Below are positions 17,235 through 26,179 of a stretch of DNA of 64,000 nt, piece after piece. The position numbers and the translations under genes are program-made. Under the pieces are notes generated by a model. That model was not told the DNA's origin. It was given only the letters and a program-made list of their open reading frames with translations, and did no database searches. Source of the DNA: DATEHQ01 sp035279525 (GTDB lineage Bacteria; Chloroflexota; Dormibacteria; Dormibacterales; Dormibacteraceae); the NCBI GenBank assembly GCA_035279525.1, contig DATEHQ010000100.1, forward strand, positions 124,001 to 188,000, written 5' to 3'. How positions within the stretch are numbered: the first letter of the stretch is position 1; each line of letters opens with the position of its first letter.

Positions 17235-18592
17235 GGAAGGACGTCGAGGCGATCGTTGGGGCGGCCGCGCTCGAGGAGCGTCCGGTGCGCGACATGTGGC
17301 CGCTCGCGATCATGGAAGAGCGCGCCGGCACGAAGCCGGATCGCGTTCTGGTTGCGCGTCCACCCGACCGCGATCGGCTGTGCGCCCTGATGCGGTGGGC
17401 CACCTCGGCCGGCGTCGTCGTAATCCCGATGGGTGGAGGCAGCGGCGTGTGCGGCGCGGTGGCCCCGCAGCGCGGCGAGCTGGTGCTGGACCTTGGCGCT
17501 TTCGATCGCGTCCTCGACATCGACGGGACCAACCTCGCCTGCCGCTGCGAGGCCGGTGTCAACGGCCTGGCCCTCGAGAAGCAGCTGAACGCGCGCGGCC
17601 TCACGCTCGGCCACTATCCGAGCTCGCTGCCCGGCACGACGGTCGGCGGCCTGGTCTCGACTCGATCGTCCGGCCAGGAATCGAGCCGGTACGGCGGAAT
17701 CGAGGACATGGTGCTCGGGCTCGGCGTGGTCCTGCCGGATGGTTCGTACGCGGCCCCGCGTCCAGGTCCCCGCTCGGCCGCGGGCCCCGCGCTACATCAG
17801 CTGTGGGTCGGCGCCGAGGGTGGCCTGGGTCTGGTTGTCGAAGCGGTGCTGCGAGTGCACCGGCAGCCTGAAGCGGTGATCGGGCGTGGGTTTGCGTTCT
17901 CGGATCTCGCCGAAGGTCTCGAGTGCATGCGCCTGGTGATGCAGAGCGGCATACGGCCGCTTGTGATGCGGCTCTACGACGCCGAAGACACCGCCTTCAA
18001 CGGCTACGACCTGAGCGCCGGCGGCTGCCTCCTCGTCGTGGCCACAGCCGGCCTGGCCGACGTCGCCGCTGCGGAGTTTGCCGCGGTCAAGAGGTTCGCA
18101 GCCGGTGCGGTCGACGCCGGCGTGGAGCCCTGGGGACGCTGGGAGCGAAAACGGTTCGACCTGTCTGCCGAGCGCATGAACACGCTGCTCCAGCCCGCGG
18201 GCGCGTACCTCGACACGATCGAGCTCGCCGCTCCGTGGACCGCGCTGCCGGAGCTTCACCGCCGGGTCAAGTCCGCAATAGCGGTCGGTGGGCTGGCGTT
18301 ATGCCATTTCAGTCATGCCTACGAGCAGGGCTGCTGCGCGTACTTCACGTTCGGCGGCTCGGAGGCGACGGAGCCCGCGGCTCGCGCGGCGTACCAGCGT
18401 GCGTGGGAGGGGGCTATGAGCGCGGCGCTCGAGATGGGTGCGACGATCACGCACCACCACGGCGTCGGCCAGGCGCGATCACGGTGGATCGCGGACGAAT
18501 TGGGAGGTTGGATGCGCGTGTGGCGAGGAGTCAGGGCAGGTATCGACCCGGCGCGGATCATGAACCCGCGCGCGGTGGGGGGCGCACCATAG
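17231..18592 (+). CDS. Alkyldihydroxyacetonephosphate synthase-like FAD-linked enzyme
   Basis: A VAO/PCMH-type flavoenzyme, about 453 residues from TTG 17231, which overlaps the glpB stop. The FAD-binding stretch IPMGGGSGVCG starts near residue 64. TTVGGLVSTRSSG followed by RYGGIEDMVLGLG closely resembles eukaryotic alkylglycerone-phosphate synthase (AGPS). The AGPS active-site tyrosine and histidine triplet also have counterparts: Tyr364 in HAYEQG and HHH at 408-410 in THHHGVG. AGPS swaps the acyl chain of acyl-DHAP for a fatty alcohol to form ether lipids. D-lactate/glycolate dehydrogenases are the main alternative, but the HHHGVG block argues against them. Confidence 0.75.
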   Translation: MRKDVEAIVGAAALEERPVRDMWPLAIMEERAGTKPDRVLVARPPDRDRLCALMRWATSAGVVVIPMGGGSGVCGAVAPQRGELVLDLGAFDRVLDIDGTNLACRCEAGVNGLALEKQLNARGLTLGHYPSSLPGTTVGGLVSTRSSGQESSRYGGIEDMVLGLGVVLPDGSYAAPRPGPRSAAGPALHQLWVGAEGGLGLVVEAVLRVHRQPEAVIGRGFAFSDLAEGLECMRLVMQSGIRPLVMRLYDAEDTAFNGYDLSAGGCLLVVATAGLADVAAAEFAAVKRFAAGAVDAGVEPWGRWERKRFDLSAERMNTLLQPAGAYLDTIELAAPWTALPELHRRVKSAIAVGGLALCHFSHAYEQGCCAYFTFGGSEATEPAARAAYQRAWEGAMSAALEMGATITHHHGVGQARSRWIADELGGWMRVWRGVRAGIDPARIMNPRAVGGAP

Positions 18593-19533
18593 GCGGGCGC
18601 GCCGGCGCACCGGTCCTCTTCATCGTCAACCCGGCTTCGGGCGCCGGCAAGGCCGGGCGCGAATGGGCGGCGATCGAGGCATGGCTGCCGTCGGCGGGCG
18701 TCCCCTACGAGGCGGCGTTGACCACCCGACCGCTCGAAGCGACCGAGATCGCGCAGCGCAACGTCAAGCAATCGCGGCCGGTCGTGGTCGCCGTCGGCGG
18801 TGACGGCACCTTGAACGAGGTCGTCAACGGTTTCTTCCACAACGGTGCGCCCCTCCCGACCGCGAGCAAGCTGGCCATGGTTCCACTCGGCACGGGCGGG
18901 GACTTTCGCCGCACGATGCGCATACCAAGCGATCCGAAGCAGGCCATCGACGTTCTGCGCAGCGGTCTGGCCCGGCGCCTGGACGCCGGATGCGTGACCT
19001 ACCAGAACGGTGATGGAACGACCGCCGTGCGCCACTTCATCAACATCGCCGACGCCGGACTTGGAGGCGACGTCGTGTTCCAGATCGGCAACGGCACCAA
19101 GCGATTCGGCAGTGCGGCGTACACGCTCGCCGGGCTGCGCGCCTTGATCGGATACAAGAACAAGCCGATGACCGTCAACGTCGACGGTGCCGCGCTCGAG
19201 CTGCCCCGGGTGCAGCAGGTCGTGGTGGCGAACTGCCAGTTCTTCGGTGGCGGTATGAAGATGGCGCCGTCGGCTTCTCCGACCGACGGCGTGTTCGACG
19301 TGGTGCTGATCAAAAACGCGGGCAAGCTCGAGACGATGCGCGGCATGAACGACATCCGGAGCGGGAAACACCTCGACCAGACGAATCCGAAAATGGAGTT
19401 GGTCTACGGCAAGCGGATCTCCGTCACGTCGCCGGAGAAGGTTCGCATCGACGTGGATGGCGAGGCGGTGGGCTTCCTGCCTGCGCTGTTCGAGATCCAG
19501 CCCGGAGCGATCGAGTTCATCACGCCGCGATAG
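18589..19533 (+). CDS. Diacylglycerol kinase-family lipid kinase
   Basis: Lipid kinase of the DAGK catalytic family (DgkB/YegS type), about 314 residues. Visible motifs are FIVNPASGAGKAG, the catalytic GGDGTLNEVVNG (about 70-81) and PLGTGGDFRR, plus a late VRIDVDGEAVG. No ATG, GTG or TTG lies close to the expected N-terminus. The nearest is GTG 18520, 69 bases earlier inside the AGPS-like gene. ATA 18589 overlaps that gene's TAG and gives a family-length N-terminus. Phosphorylating diacyl- or alkyl-acyl-glycerol would suit the two upstream genes. Confidence 0.85.
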   Translation: MGGRAGAPVLFIVNPASGAGKAGREWAAIEAWLPSAGVPYEAALTTRPLEATEIAQRNVKQSRPVVVAVGGDGTLNEVVNGFFHNGAPLPTASKLAMVPLGTGGDFRRTMRIPSDPKQAIDVLRSGLARRLDAGCVTYQNGDGTTAVRHFINIADAGLGGDVVFQIGNGTKRFGSAAYTLAGLRALIGYKNKPMTVNVDGAALELPRVQQVVVANCQFFGGGMKMAPSASPTDGVFDVVLIKNAGKLETMRGMNDIRSGKHLDQTNPKMELVYGKRISVTSPEKVRIDVDGEAVGFLPALFEIQPGAIEFITPR

Positions 19534-19543
19534 TCTTTTTTCG

Positions 19544-21010
19544 ATGACACGAGGAGTCGTCGCGACTCCGCACCGGACCGCCAGCGAGGTTGGTGCGCAG
19601 GTCCTTCGCGACGGTGGCAACGCGATCGACGCAGCGGTCGCCGCCGACGCGGTCCTGTGCGTCGTCTACCCGCATATGACCTCGGTCGCCGGAGACCTCA
19701 TGGCGATCGTGTGGCCCGCAGGCCAGGCGTCGCCGGTCGGGCTGATCGGTGCGGGCCGGTCCGGTGAGCTCGCCACCATCGATGCCGTCCGATCGCGTGG
19801 GCATGAATCGATGCCGGAGCGTGGAATCCTACCGGTCACGGTGCCCGGCACCGTCGAGGCCTGGGGCCGCCTGCTCGAGCGGTTTGGGACCGTGGGCTTC
19901 GGCGCGGTGCTCGAACCCGCCGCTTCGCTCGCGGGCGGCGGATACGTCATCACGCCGCGCCTGTCCGACTTCTTGAAGGCCGGCGCAGATCTGCTCCTGC
20001 GCGAGCCGGCCGCATTTGCGCTCTACCCGCCGATGGAGGCCGGCATGCTGCTCCGCAACGCCGACCTGGCCTCGGTGCTCTCACACATCGGGCGCTCCGG
20101 CATCGGCGACTTCTACCGAGGTGAGATCGCTGCGGCGATCTCCGATGCGATCCGGCGTCGCGACGGATTCGTCACCGCCAGGGACCTGGCCGCACATCAC
20201 TCCGAATGGGTCGAACCCGTCGCCTTCACATATCGAGACGTCACCGTCTACGAGCTACCGCCGCCGACCCAGGGCCTGGCCGCGGCGGCGATGCTGGTCA
20301 GGCTCCAGGCAGGCATGCCGTTCCGGGACGCGCGCGACGCGAGCTACGCCCTGCGCGACCGTTTCATCACCGATCCCGACTTCGCCGCCGTCCCTCGGAA
20401 GCCCTTCCTGAGCCCGGACCACGTCGCCGCAGGCCGAGCGTCCCTGCCGGAAGGCGGCGACACCGTTTACATGTGCGCCGCGGACGAGATGGGGAACCTG
20501 GTGTCGCTGATCCAGAGCGTCGCCTTCGACTTCGGGTCTGGCGTCGTGGCGGAGGGCACCGGGATGCTGCTGCAGAACCGCGGCGCCTACTTCAGCCTCG
20601 AACCCTCTCACGTGAACCGGCTCGAGCCGGCCAAGCGCACCATGCACACGCTGATCCCGGCGATCGCGGCGCGGGGCGGCCGGCCCTGGATCGCCTTCGG
20701 CGCGATGGGAGGCGATGGACAACCTCAGATCCAGGCGCAGGTCGCGATCAACCTGATAGACCTAGGGCTCGAGCCCGCCGAGGCGGTCGCGCGGCCCCGG
20801 ATGCGGATCCTGCCCGGCGGTGAGACCCTGTCCATCGAGGCGGACCACCCGGACGCGGCGCAGCTGGCGCGAACCGACCCGACGGTCCAGCTGATGCCGG
20901 CCGGGCACCACACGTTCGGGCACGCCCAGGCGATCGTGGTGGACGGTCCTGGGGCGTGGCGTGGGGGCGCCGATCCGCGTTCGGACGGCAGCGTGGAAAC
21001 CGCCGGCTGA
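19544..21010 (+). CDS. Gamma-glutamyltransferase-family Ntn hydrolase
   Basis: A 488-residue protein of the gamma-glutamyltranspeptidase family. The N-terminal half includes GGNAIDAAVAADAVLCVVYPHMTSVAGDL, matching the large subunit. The probable autocatalytic nucleophile is Thr307 in GGDTVYMCAADEMGNLVSLIQS, where family members cleave themselves. No signal peptide is visible, unlike many secreted members, so it may be cytoplasmic. ATG 19544 is 11 bases after the lipid kinase stop. The substrate is not predictable from sequence: glutathione, gamma-glutamyl compounds or cephalosporin-type amides are all seen in the family. Confidence 0.85.
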   Translation: MTRGVVATPHRTASEVGAQVLRDGGNAIDAAVAADAVLCVVYPHMTSVAGDLMAIVWPAGQASPVGLIGAGRSGELATIDAVRSRGHESMPERGILPVTVPGTVEAWGRLLERFGTVGFGAVLEPAASLAGGGYVITPRLSDFLKAGADLLLREPAAFALYPPMEAGMLLRNADLASVLSHIGRSGIGDFYRGEIAAAISDAIRRRDGFVTARDLAAHHSEWVEPVAFTYRDVTVYELPPPTQGLAAAAMLVRLQAGMPFRDARDASYALRDRFITDPDFAAVPRKPFLSPDHVAAGRASLPEGGDTVYMCAADEMGNLVSLIQSVAFDFGSGVVAEGTGMLLQNRGAYFSLEPSHVNRLEPAKRTMHTLIPAIAARGGRPWIAFGAMGGDGQPQIQAQVAINLIDLGLEPAEAVARPRMRILPGGETLSIEADHPDAAQLARTDPTVQLMPAGHHTFGHAQAIVVDGPGAWRGGADPRSDGSVETAG

Positions 21011-21049
21011 ACGGTCTTTCCCGGCTGACACGTATACTTTCGTGCGAGT

Positions 21050-21319
21050 TTGGCAGTAGAGACCGAAGTCAAAGGCAAGCTGATCGCGGAGTACAAGCGC
21101 GCGGAGAAGGACACTGGTTCGCCAGAGGTCCAGATCGCGCTTTCCACCGCTCGCATCCGGGAGCTCACCGAGCACCTGAAGACGCACGCCAAGGACCATC
21201 ACTCGCGCCGCGGCCTCCTTCTCCTGGTCGGCAAGCAACGGCGTCTGCTGAACTACCTGAGGGACACCGACGTCGAGCGCTATCGCGCCCTCGTCGCCAA
21301 GCTCGGGATCAGGAGATAA
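21050..21319 (+). CDS. rpsO: 30S ribosomal protein uS15
   Basis: An 89-residue small-subunit protein that binds the 16S rRNA central domain. It shows the invariant pattern TGSPEVQIALSTARIRELTEHLKTHAKDHHSRRGLLLLVGKQRRLLNYL. The start is TTG 21050, which gives MAVETEVKGKLIAEYKR. A -10-like TATACT at about 21034-21039 lies just upstream, without a good -35. It is followed by pnp, the widely conserved order. Confidence 0.97.
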   Translation: MAVETEVKGKLIAEYKRAEKDTGSPEVQIALSTARIRELTEHLKTHAKDHHSRRGLLLLVGKQRRLLNYLRDTDVERYRALVAKLGIRR

Positions 21320-21387
21320 CCGGAATACAGTTTCGGGAGGGCCCCACGCTGGTGGCGAGGGTCAGCTCTTAGAAGCTCTCACTCAGG

Positions 21388-21408
21388 TCGCCCGCGCCGA
21401 GCGGGCGA
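21388..21408 (+). promoter_or_regulatory. Hairpin in the rpsO-pnp intergenic leader
   Basis: TCGCCCGC (21388-21395) and GCGGGCGA (21401-21408) pair perfectly with a 5-base loop, about 77 bases before the pnp start. In enterobacteria a stem in this position is the RNase III site used for PNPase autocontrol. Equivalent use here is only an analogy. Confidence 0.45.
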
Positions 21409-21484
21409 GACCAGAGCGGCGGCTGCTAGGAATCTGACCCACTTCGCACCTCCGGGGAGTCCTCCCAGATTTGGAGGTATTGGC

Positions 21485-23731
21485 GTGGCAGTTGTCACGA
21501 AGAACGTGGACGTCGCCGGGAGGCGGCTTTCGATCGAGACCGGCCGGGTGGCCGAGCAGGCCAACGGAGCGGTGATCATCCGCCAGGGCGACACCGTGGT
21601 GCTCAGCACCGCCGTGATGGCCAAAGAGCCGCGGGAGGGGATCGACTGGTTCCCCCTCACGTGCGATTACGAGGAGAAGCTCTACGCCGCGGGCAAGATC
21701 CCGGGCGCCTTCATGAGGCGCGAGGGCAGGCCCAGCGAGACGGCGATCCTCGCCTCGCGGTTGACCGACCGCCCGCTGCGGCCGCTCTTCCCGGAGGGCT
21801 TCCGACTAGACGTGCAGGTCGTCTCGACTGTGCTCTCGGTCGACCAGGAGAACGACCCGACCATCCTGAGCATCAACGGCGCCTCCACGGCCCTCGTCAT
21901 CTCCGACATCCCCTTCCAGGGTCCGGTCGGCGCCGTGAAGATGGGCTACCTCGACGGCCAGGTCGCCGTCAACCCGCCCATGTCCCGCATGGCCGAATCG
22001 GAGCTCGACCTGACCGTCGCCGGCACGGCCGACGCGATCCTGATGGTGGAGGCCGGTGCCAAGGGTGTGAGCGAGCAGGTCGTGATCGACGCGCTCGCCG
22101 CGGCGCACGAGGAGATCAAGCGGATCTGCGCCGCCCAGCTCGAGCTGCGGGAGCAGGTCGGACTCGAAAAGCGCGAATGGATCCCGAACCCCTATCCCGA
22201 GCAGATGCTCGAGATCGTGGGCGAATACCTCGCTCTGCGGCTCGACCAGGTGCTCTACTCGGCCGACAAGGCCAAGCGCGAGAGCGCTCTCGACGACCTG
22301 CGGACGAAAACCGTCATCGAGCTCGGAGAGCGCTTTCCCGAGCACGTCGACATTCTCGGCAAGCTCTTCGACAAGGCGCTCAAGGATCGCGTGCGCCAGC
22401 GCATCGTCGAGGAGGGCGTGCGGGTCGACGGTCGCGGACTCAAGGACGTGCGGCCCATCACGGTCGAGGTCGGCGTGCTGCCCCGGACGCACGGGTCGGG
22501 CCTCTTCACCCGCGGACAGACCCAGGCGTTGACCATCGCCACGCTCGGTTCGATGTCCGACCAGCAGAAGCTCGACGGCCTGACGGCCGAAGAGTTCAAG
22601 CGCTACAGGCACCACTACAACTTCCCGCCGTACTCGGTCGGCGAGGCGCGGCCGCTGCGTGGTCCGGGCCGGCGCGAGATCGGCCACGGCGCGCTCGCCG
22701 AGCGTGCCCTGCTGCCGGTCGTTCCCCCAGTCGAGGAATGGCCGTACACGATGCGGCTGGTCTCCGAGATCCTCAGCTCGAACGGCTCGACCTCGATGGC
22801 CTCGGTGTGCGGCTCGACGCTCGCACTGATGGATGCGGGGGTGCCGATCAAGGCCCCGGTGGCCGGCATCGCGATGGGCCTCGTCACCCGCGAGGGGAAG
22901 TTCGCCGTCCTGACGGACATCCAGGGTGTCGAGGACGCGCTGGGCGACATGGACTTCAAGGTCGCGGGCACTCGCGACGGCATCACCGCGCTGCAGATGG
23001 ACATCAAGATCAAAGGCCTGACCCACGAAATCCTCGCCCAGGCGCTCGACCAGGCTCGCGAGGCGCGCCTGTTCGTGCTCGACAAGATGCTCGCGGTAAT
23101 TCCAGGACCGCGCACCGTGATGAGCGACTACGCGCCGCGCATCACGACCATCCTGATCAACCCCGACAAGATCCGCGACGTGATCGGCCCGGGGGGCAAG
23201 ATGATTCGCAAGATCACCGAGGAGACGGGCGCGCAGATCGACGTCGAGGACGACGGCCGCGTGTTCATCTCGGCGGTCGACCAGGAGGCAGGCAAGAAGG
23301 CGATCGACTGGATCAAGAGCCTCACCGACGAGGTCGAGGTCGGCAAGATCTACAGGGGCAAGGTCGTCCGGATCATGCCCTTCGGAGCCTTTGTCGAGGT
23401 GCTGCCCAACCAGGACGGGCTGGTGCACGTCTCGAAGCTGACAGACCACCGCGTGGAGCGGGTCGAGGAGGTCGTGAACGTCGGCGACGAGATCGTGGTC
23501 AAGGCGGTCGAGGTCGACAGCCAGGGCCGGCTCAACCTGAGCCGCCAGGCCGCCATCGAGGACCTGACCTCGAGGGGCGAGCCGATCGCCGAGAGCATCA
23601 GCGCGGAGGCCAGGGAGGCGGCGCTCGCCTCGCCGGCGCCGGCGCGCGAGAGCGGTGGATACGGCGGGCGGGATCGCGGCGGCCGCAACGGCGGCGGCCG
23701 GGATCGGGGTCGCGGCCCTCGCCGGGACTGA
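21485..23731 (+). CDS. pnp: Polyribonucleotide nucleotidyltransferase
   Basis: Phosphorolytic 3'-5' exoribonuclease, 748 residues. Two RNase PH-like domains (about 5-230 and 315-545) are joined by an alpha-helical linker. The active-site-rich second domain contains GSTSMASVCGSTLALMDAGVPI. KH (VIGPGGKMIRKITEETGAQIDVEDDG) and S1 (GKVVRIMPFGAFVEVLPNQDGLVHVSKL) domains follow. The C-terminus is a glycine/arginine-rich tail (YGGRDRGGRNGGGRDRGRG) that probably adds RNA affinity. GTG 21485 follows GGAGGT at a good distance. Confidence 0.97.
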   Translation: MAVVTKNVDVAGRRLSIETGRVAEQANGAVIIRQGDTVVLSTAVMAKEPREGIDWFPLTCDYEEKLYAAGKIPGAFMRREGRPSETAILASRLTDRPLRPLFPEGFRLDVQVVSTVLSVDQENDPTILSINGASTALVISDIPFQGPVGAVKMGYLDGQVAVNPPMSRMAESELDLTVAGTADAILMVEAGAKGVSEQVVIDALAAAHEEIKRICAAQLELREQVGLEKREWIPNPYPEQMLEIVGEYLALRLDQVLYSADKAKRESALDDLRTKTVIELGERFPEHVDILGKLFDKALKDRVRQRIVEEGVRVDGRGLKDVRPITVEVGVLPRTHGSGLFTRGQTQALTIATLGSMSDQQKLDGLTAEEFKRYRHHYNFPPYSVGEARPLRGPGRREIGHGALAERALLPVVPPVEEWPYTMRLVSEILSSNGSTSMASVCGSTLALMDAGVPIKAPVAGIAMGLVTREGKFAVLTDIQGVEDALGDMDFKVAGTRDGITALQMDIKIKGLTHEILAQALDQAREARLFVLDKMLAVIPGPRTVMSDYAPRITTILINPDKIRDVIGPGGKMIRKITEETGAQIDVEDDGRVFISAVDQEAGKKAIDWIKSLTDEVEVGKIYRGKVVRIMPFGAFVEVLPNQDGLVHVSKLTDHRVERVEEVVNVGDEIVVKAVEVDSQGRLNLSRQAAIEDLTSRGEPIAESISAEAREAALASPAPARESGGYGGRDRGGRNGGGRDRGRGPRRD

Positions 23732-23744
23732 GCCGAACGGGCAG

Positions 23745-24503
23745 ATGACCGAGCGGATCAAGGTCGCGCTGGCGGGACATCGCGGCAAGGTCGGCTCGGT
23801 CCTCGCGGCGGCCTTCGAGGCCGAGCCCGGAGTCGACTACGTCGGGGGAGTCGGGCCGGGGGATGACCTGGCCGCGTTTCTCCGGGAGAACAGGCCGCGT
23901 GCGCTGGTCGACTTCACGCGGCCGTCAGAGGCGCTGCACAACGCGCTCGCGGCAATCGCGGCCGGCGCTTCACCGGTGGTGGGGACGACCGGGCTGTCGA
24001 CCGCCGACGTGGACAAGGTGGCGACGGCTTGCCAGGGGAAGCACCTCGGTGGCATCGTCGCGCCCAACTTCGCGGTGGGCGCGGTGCTGATGATGCACCT
24101 GGCGGAGATCGCCGCTCCCCATTTCGAGGCGGTCGAGGTGATCGAGATGCATCACGCGGCCAAGCTCGACGCGCCTTCTGGCACGGCGCTCACCACAGCG
24201 CGCCGCCTCGGTGCGCGGCGGGGCAGCCGGCCGTTCACGCACAAGAAGGCCGAGAAGGAGACCCTCGCCGGGACGCGAGGTGGGGAGGAGGCCAACGTGG
24301 CGGTCCACAGCATCCGCCTTCCGGGCTTCGTGGCGGACCAGGAGGTCATCTTCGGACTGCCCGGCCAGACGCTGACGATCGCTCACCGCACGACGAGCCG
24401 CGAAGCCTACGTACCGGGCGTGATGCTCGCGATCCGGGCCGTGACGGGCGCGGCCAGGTTCTACCGCGGCCTCGACGAGCTGCTCGGATTGACTTTTGAC
24501 TGA
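23745..24503 (+). CDS. dapB: 4-hydroxy-tetrahydrodipicolinate reductase
   Basis: Second committed enzyme of the lysine/diaminopimelate branch, 252 residues. The N-terminal Rossmann motif VALAGHRGKVGSVL, the catalytic block EVIEMHHAAKLDAPSGTAL and the C-terminal FYRGLDELLGL are all present. ATG 23745 is used because the longer reading runs back into pnp. It sits with asd and dapA downstream, and dapL is 20 kb away. The following gene starts within its last codons. Confidence 0.95.
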   Translation: MTERIKVALAGHRGKVGSVLAAAFEAEPGVDYVGGVGPGDDLAAFLRENRPRALVDFTRPSEALHNALAAIAAGASPVVGTTGLSTADVDKVATACQGKHLGGIVAPNFAVGAVLMMHLAEIAAPHFEAVEVIEMHHAAKLDAPSGTALTTARRLGARRGSRPFTHKKAEKETLAGTRGGEEANVAVHSIRLPGFVADQEVIFGLPGQTLTIAHRTTSREAYVPGVMLAIRAVTGAARFYRGLDELLGLTFD

Positions 24504-25110
24504 CCATCCGACCCGCGTCCAGATCTGGGCGTCGCAGCTCTGGGCGAACGACTTCCCACCCGTCTGCGCGATGACGGGCCGGCCCGCCGAGACGTGGCGA
24601 AGGTTCAAGTTCGTGACGGCGCCGGGCTGGACGTACTCCCTCCTCGTCCTCATCCTGGCGGGTGGATTGGGGCTGATCGTGCACGCCGTCGTCGTGAGGC
24701 TCGTCGCCCAGCGCGCGTCGGGGTACCTGCCGCTGACGAGGGCGAGCAGCAAGCTTGCCATCGTGCTTCGTTGGGCGCCCGCAAGCCTTTTTGTCGCCGG
24801 GATCGTGAGCTGGGTGGTCTGGCTCGTGGCGGCGTCGAACAACGGCCAACCCGCGCAGAGCATGGCGCTCGCCTTCGCGCTGCTTGGAGTTCTGCTGTTC
24901 CTGTCGGCCTGGACCGCGCGCCTGCTGGTCAGGCCTCTTGTATGTCCGAGGGCCAGAGTGATGGAGATGGCTCCAGGCCACAACGATCGGATCGTCGAGC
25001 TGCGCAACGTGCACCCTGCGTTCGTGGCAGCAGTCCAGCTAAGCCAGCAACAGCGCGCGCAGACTTACGCGAACTACTTCAGATACGCCCCTTTGCAGAT
25101 GCCGAGGTGA
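24496..25110 (+). CDS. Uncharacterised membrane protein in the dap cluster
   Basis: A 204-residue protein I do not recognise. It begins with a soluble segment containing FPPVCAMTGRPAETWRRF. Hydrophobic stretches follow at about residues 45-68, 90-115 and 120-140, and the C-terminal ~60 residues are soluble (HNDRIVELRNVHPAFVAAV). The C-A-M-T-G and R-P patterns near the N-terminus resemble small proteins that carry a short metal- or substrate-binding loop before the membrane. The start TTG 24496 overlaps dapB by eight bases, so expression is probably tied to lysine genes, but no role is evident. Confidence 0.7.
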   Translation: MTDHPTRVQIWASQLWANDFPPVCAMTGRPAETWRRFKFVTAPGWTYSLLVLILAGGLGLIVHAVVVRLVAQRASGYLPLTRASSKLAIVLRWAPASLFVAGIVSWVVWLVAASNNGQPAQSMALAFALLGVLLFLSAWTARLLVRPLVCPRARVMEMAPGHNDRIVELRNVHPAFVAAVQLSQQQRAQTYANYFRYAPLQMPR

Positions 25111-25150
25111 CGCTCTGGCGCGATCCACCGATTCGAACTAAACTGGCGGC

Positions 25151-26179
25151 GTGCCCACCTCCAAGCGATTAAACGTTGCTGTCGTCGGCGCGACCGGGAT
25201 GGTCGGCCACGAGATGCTGCGCGTCCTGGTCGACCGGAAGTTTCCGACAGAGCGCGTGCGCGTCTTCGCTTCCGACCGCTCGGTGGGCTCGAAGATCGCC
25301 TACAACGGCGACTCCCTGACTCTCGAGCATCTCGACGAGAAATCGTTCGACGGGGTCGACGTGGTCATGTTCGCGGCGGGCGCGGAGATCTCGCTCATGT
25401 ACGGGCCGATCGCGGCCGAGGCCGGCGCGCTGGTCATCGACAAGAGCTCGGCCTGGCGGATGAAGGACAACGTGCCGCTGGTCGTCCCCGAGGTGAACCC
25501 CGACGACATCAAGGAGAACGAGGGCATCATCGCCAGCCCCAACTGCACCACGATCCCGCTCACGATGATCCTCGAGCCTCTGCGGCAGAAGGTGGGCGTG
25601 GAGCGAGTCATCGTCTCGACCTACCAGGCCGCGTCCGGCGCGGGCCGCGCGCTGTCGACTGAGCTGCAGGAGCAGACCGAGGCGATCGCCGGCAATAGGG
25701 TGCCGGACGTCGCCGCCACGTCGCACCAGCTTGCATACAACGTCATCCCGGGTGGCTGGAAGCCGCAGAGCTATGGCTACAACGAAGAAGAGATGAAGCT
25801 CGTGCACGAGACCAGGAAGATCCTCCACGACCCCGAGCTCAGGATCACCGCCACGTGCGTGCGTGTGCCGGTGCAGGTCGGGCACAGCGAGTCGGTCCTG
25901 ATCGAAACCTCCCAGGCCATCGAGCCGGACGACGTGCGCACAGTGCTTGGCGAGGCGCCCGGCGTCGTGATCGAGGACGACCCCGCGGCGCGCATCTATC
26001 CGACGCCCCTGCACGTGGCGGGACGCGACGACGTGTATGTTGGCCGCATTCGCAAGGATCTCTCGTCGAAGAACGGCATCGCCTTGTGGATCGTGTCCGA
26101 CAACCTGCGCAAAGGCGCGGCCCTGAACGCGGTGCAGATTGCCGAGAAGGCGATTGAAATGGGAGTTGTGACGAAGTGA
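25151..26179 (+). CDS. asd: Aspartate-semialdehyde dehydrogenase
   Basis: Reduces aspartyl phosphate to aspartate semialdehyde, feeding lysine, threonine and methionine synthesis; 342 residues. The Rossmann motif is VAVVGATGMVGHEML. The catalytic cysteine is in IASPNCTTIPLT, and the active-site histidine region is RVPVQVGHSESV. GTG 25151 gives a compact N-terminus. The stop overlaps dapA (GTGA), so the two are translationally coupled. Confidence 0.96.
   Translation: MPTSKRLNVAVVGATGMVGHEMLRVLVDRKFPTERVRVFASDRSVGSKIAYNGDSLTLEHLDEKSFDGVDVVMFAAGAEISLMYGPIAAEAGALVIDKSSAWRMKDNVPLVVPEVNPDDIKENEGIIASPNCTTIPLTMILEPLRQKVGVERVIVSTYQAASGAGRALSTELQEQTEAIAGNRVPDVAATSHQLAYNVIPGGWKPQSYGYNEEEMKLVHETRKILHDPELRITATCVRVPVQVGHSESVLIETSQAIEPDDVRTVLGEAPGVVIEDDPAARIYPTPLHVAGRDDVYVGRIRKDLSSKNGIALWIVSDNLRKGAALNAVQIAEKAIEMGVVTK

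Noticed and set aside
19531..19542. T-run after the lipid kinase as a terminator
   Set aside because: Six T residues are present, but no stem of useful length precedes them, and ggt starts within 11 bases.
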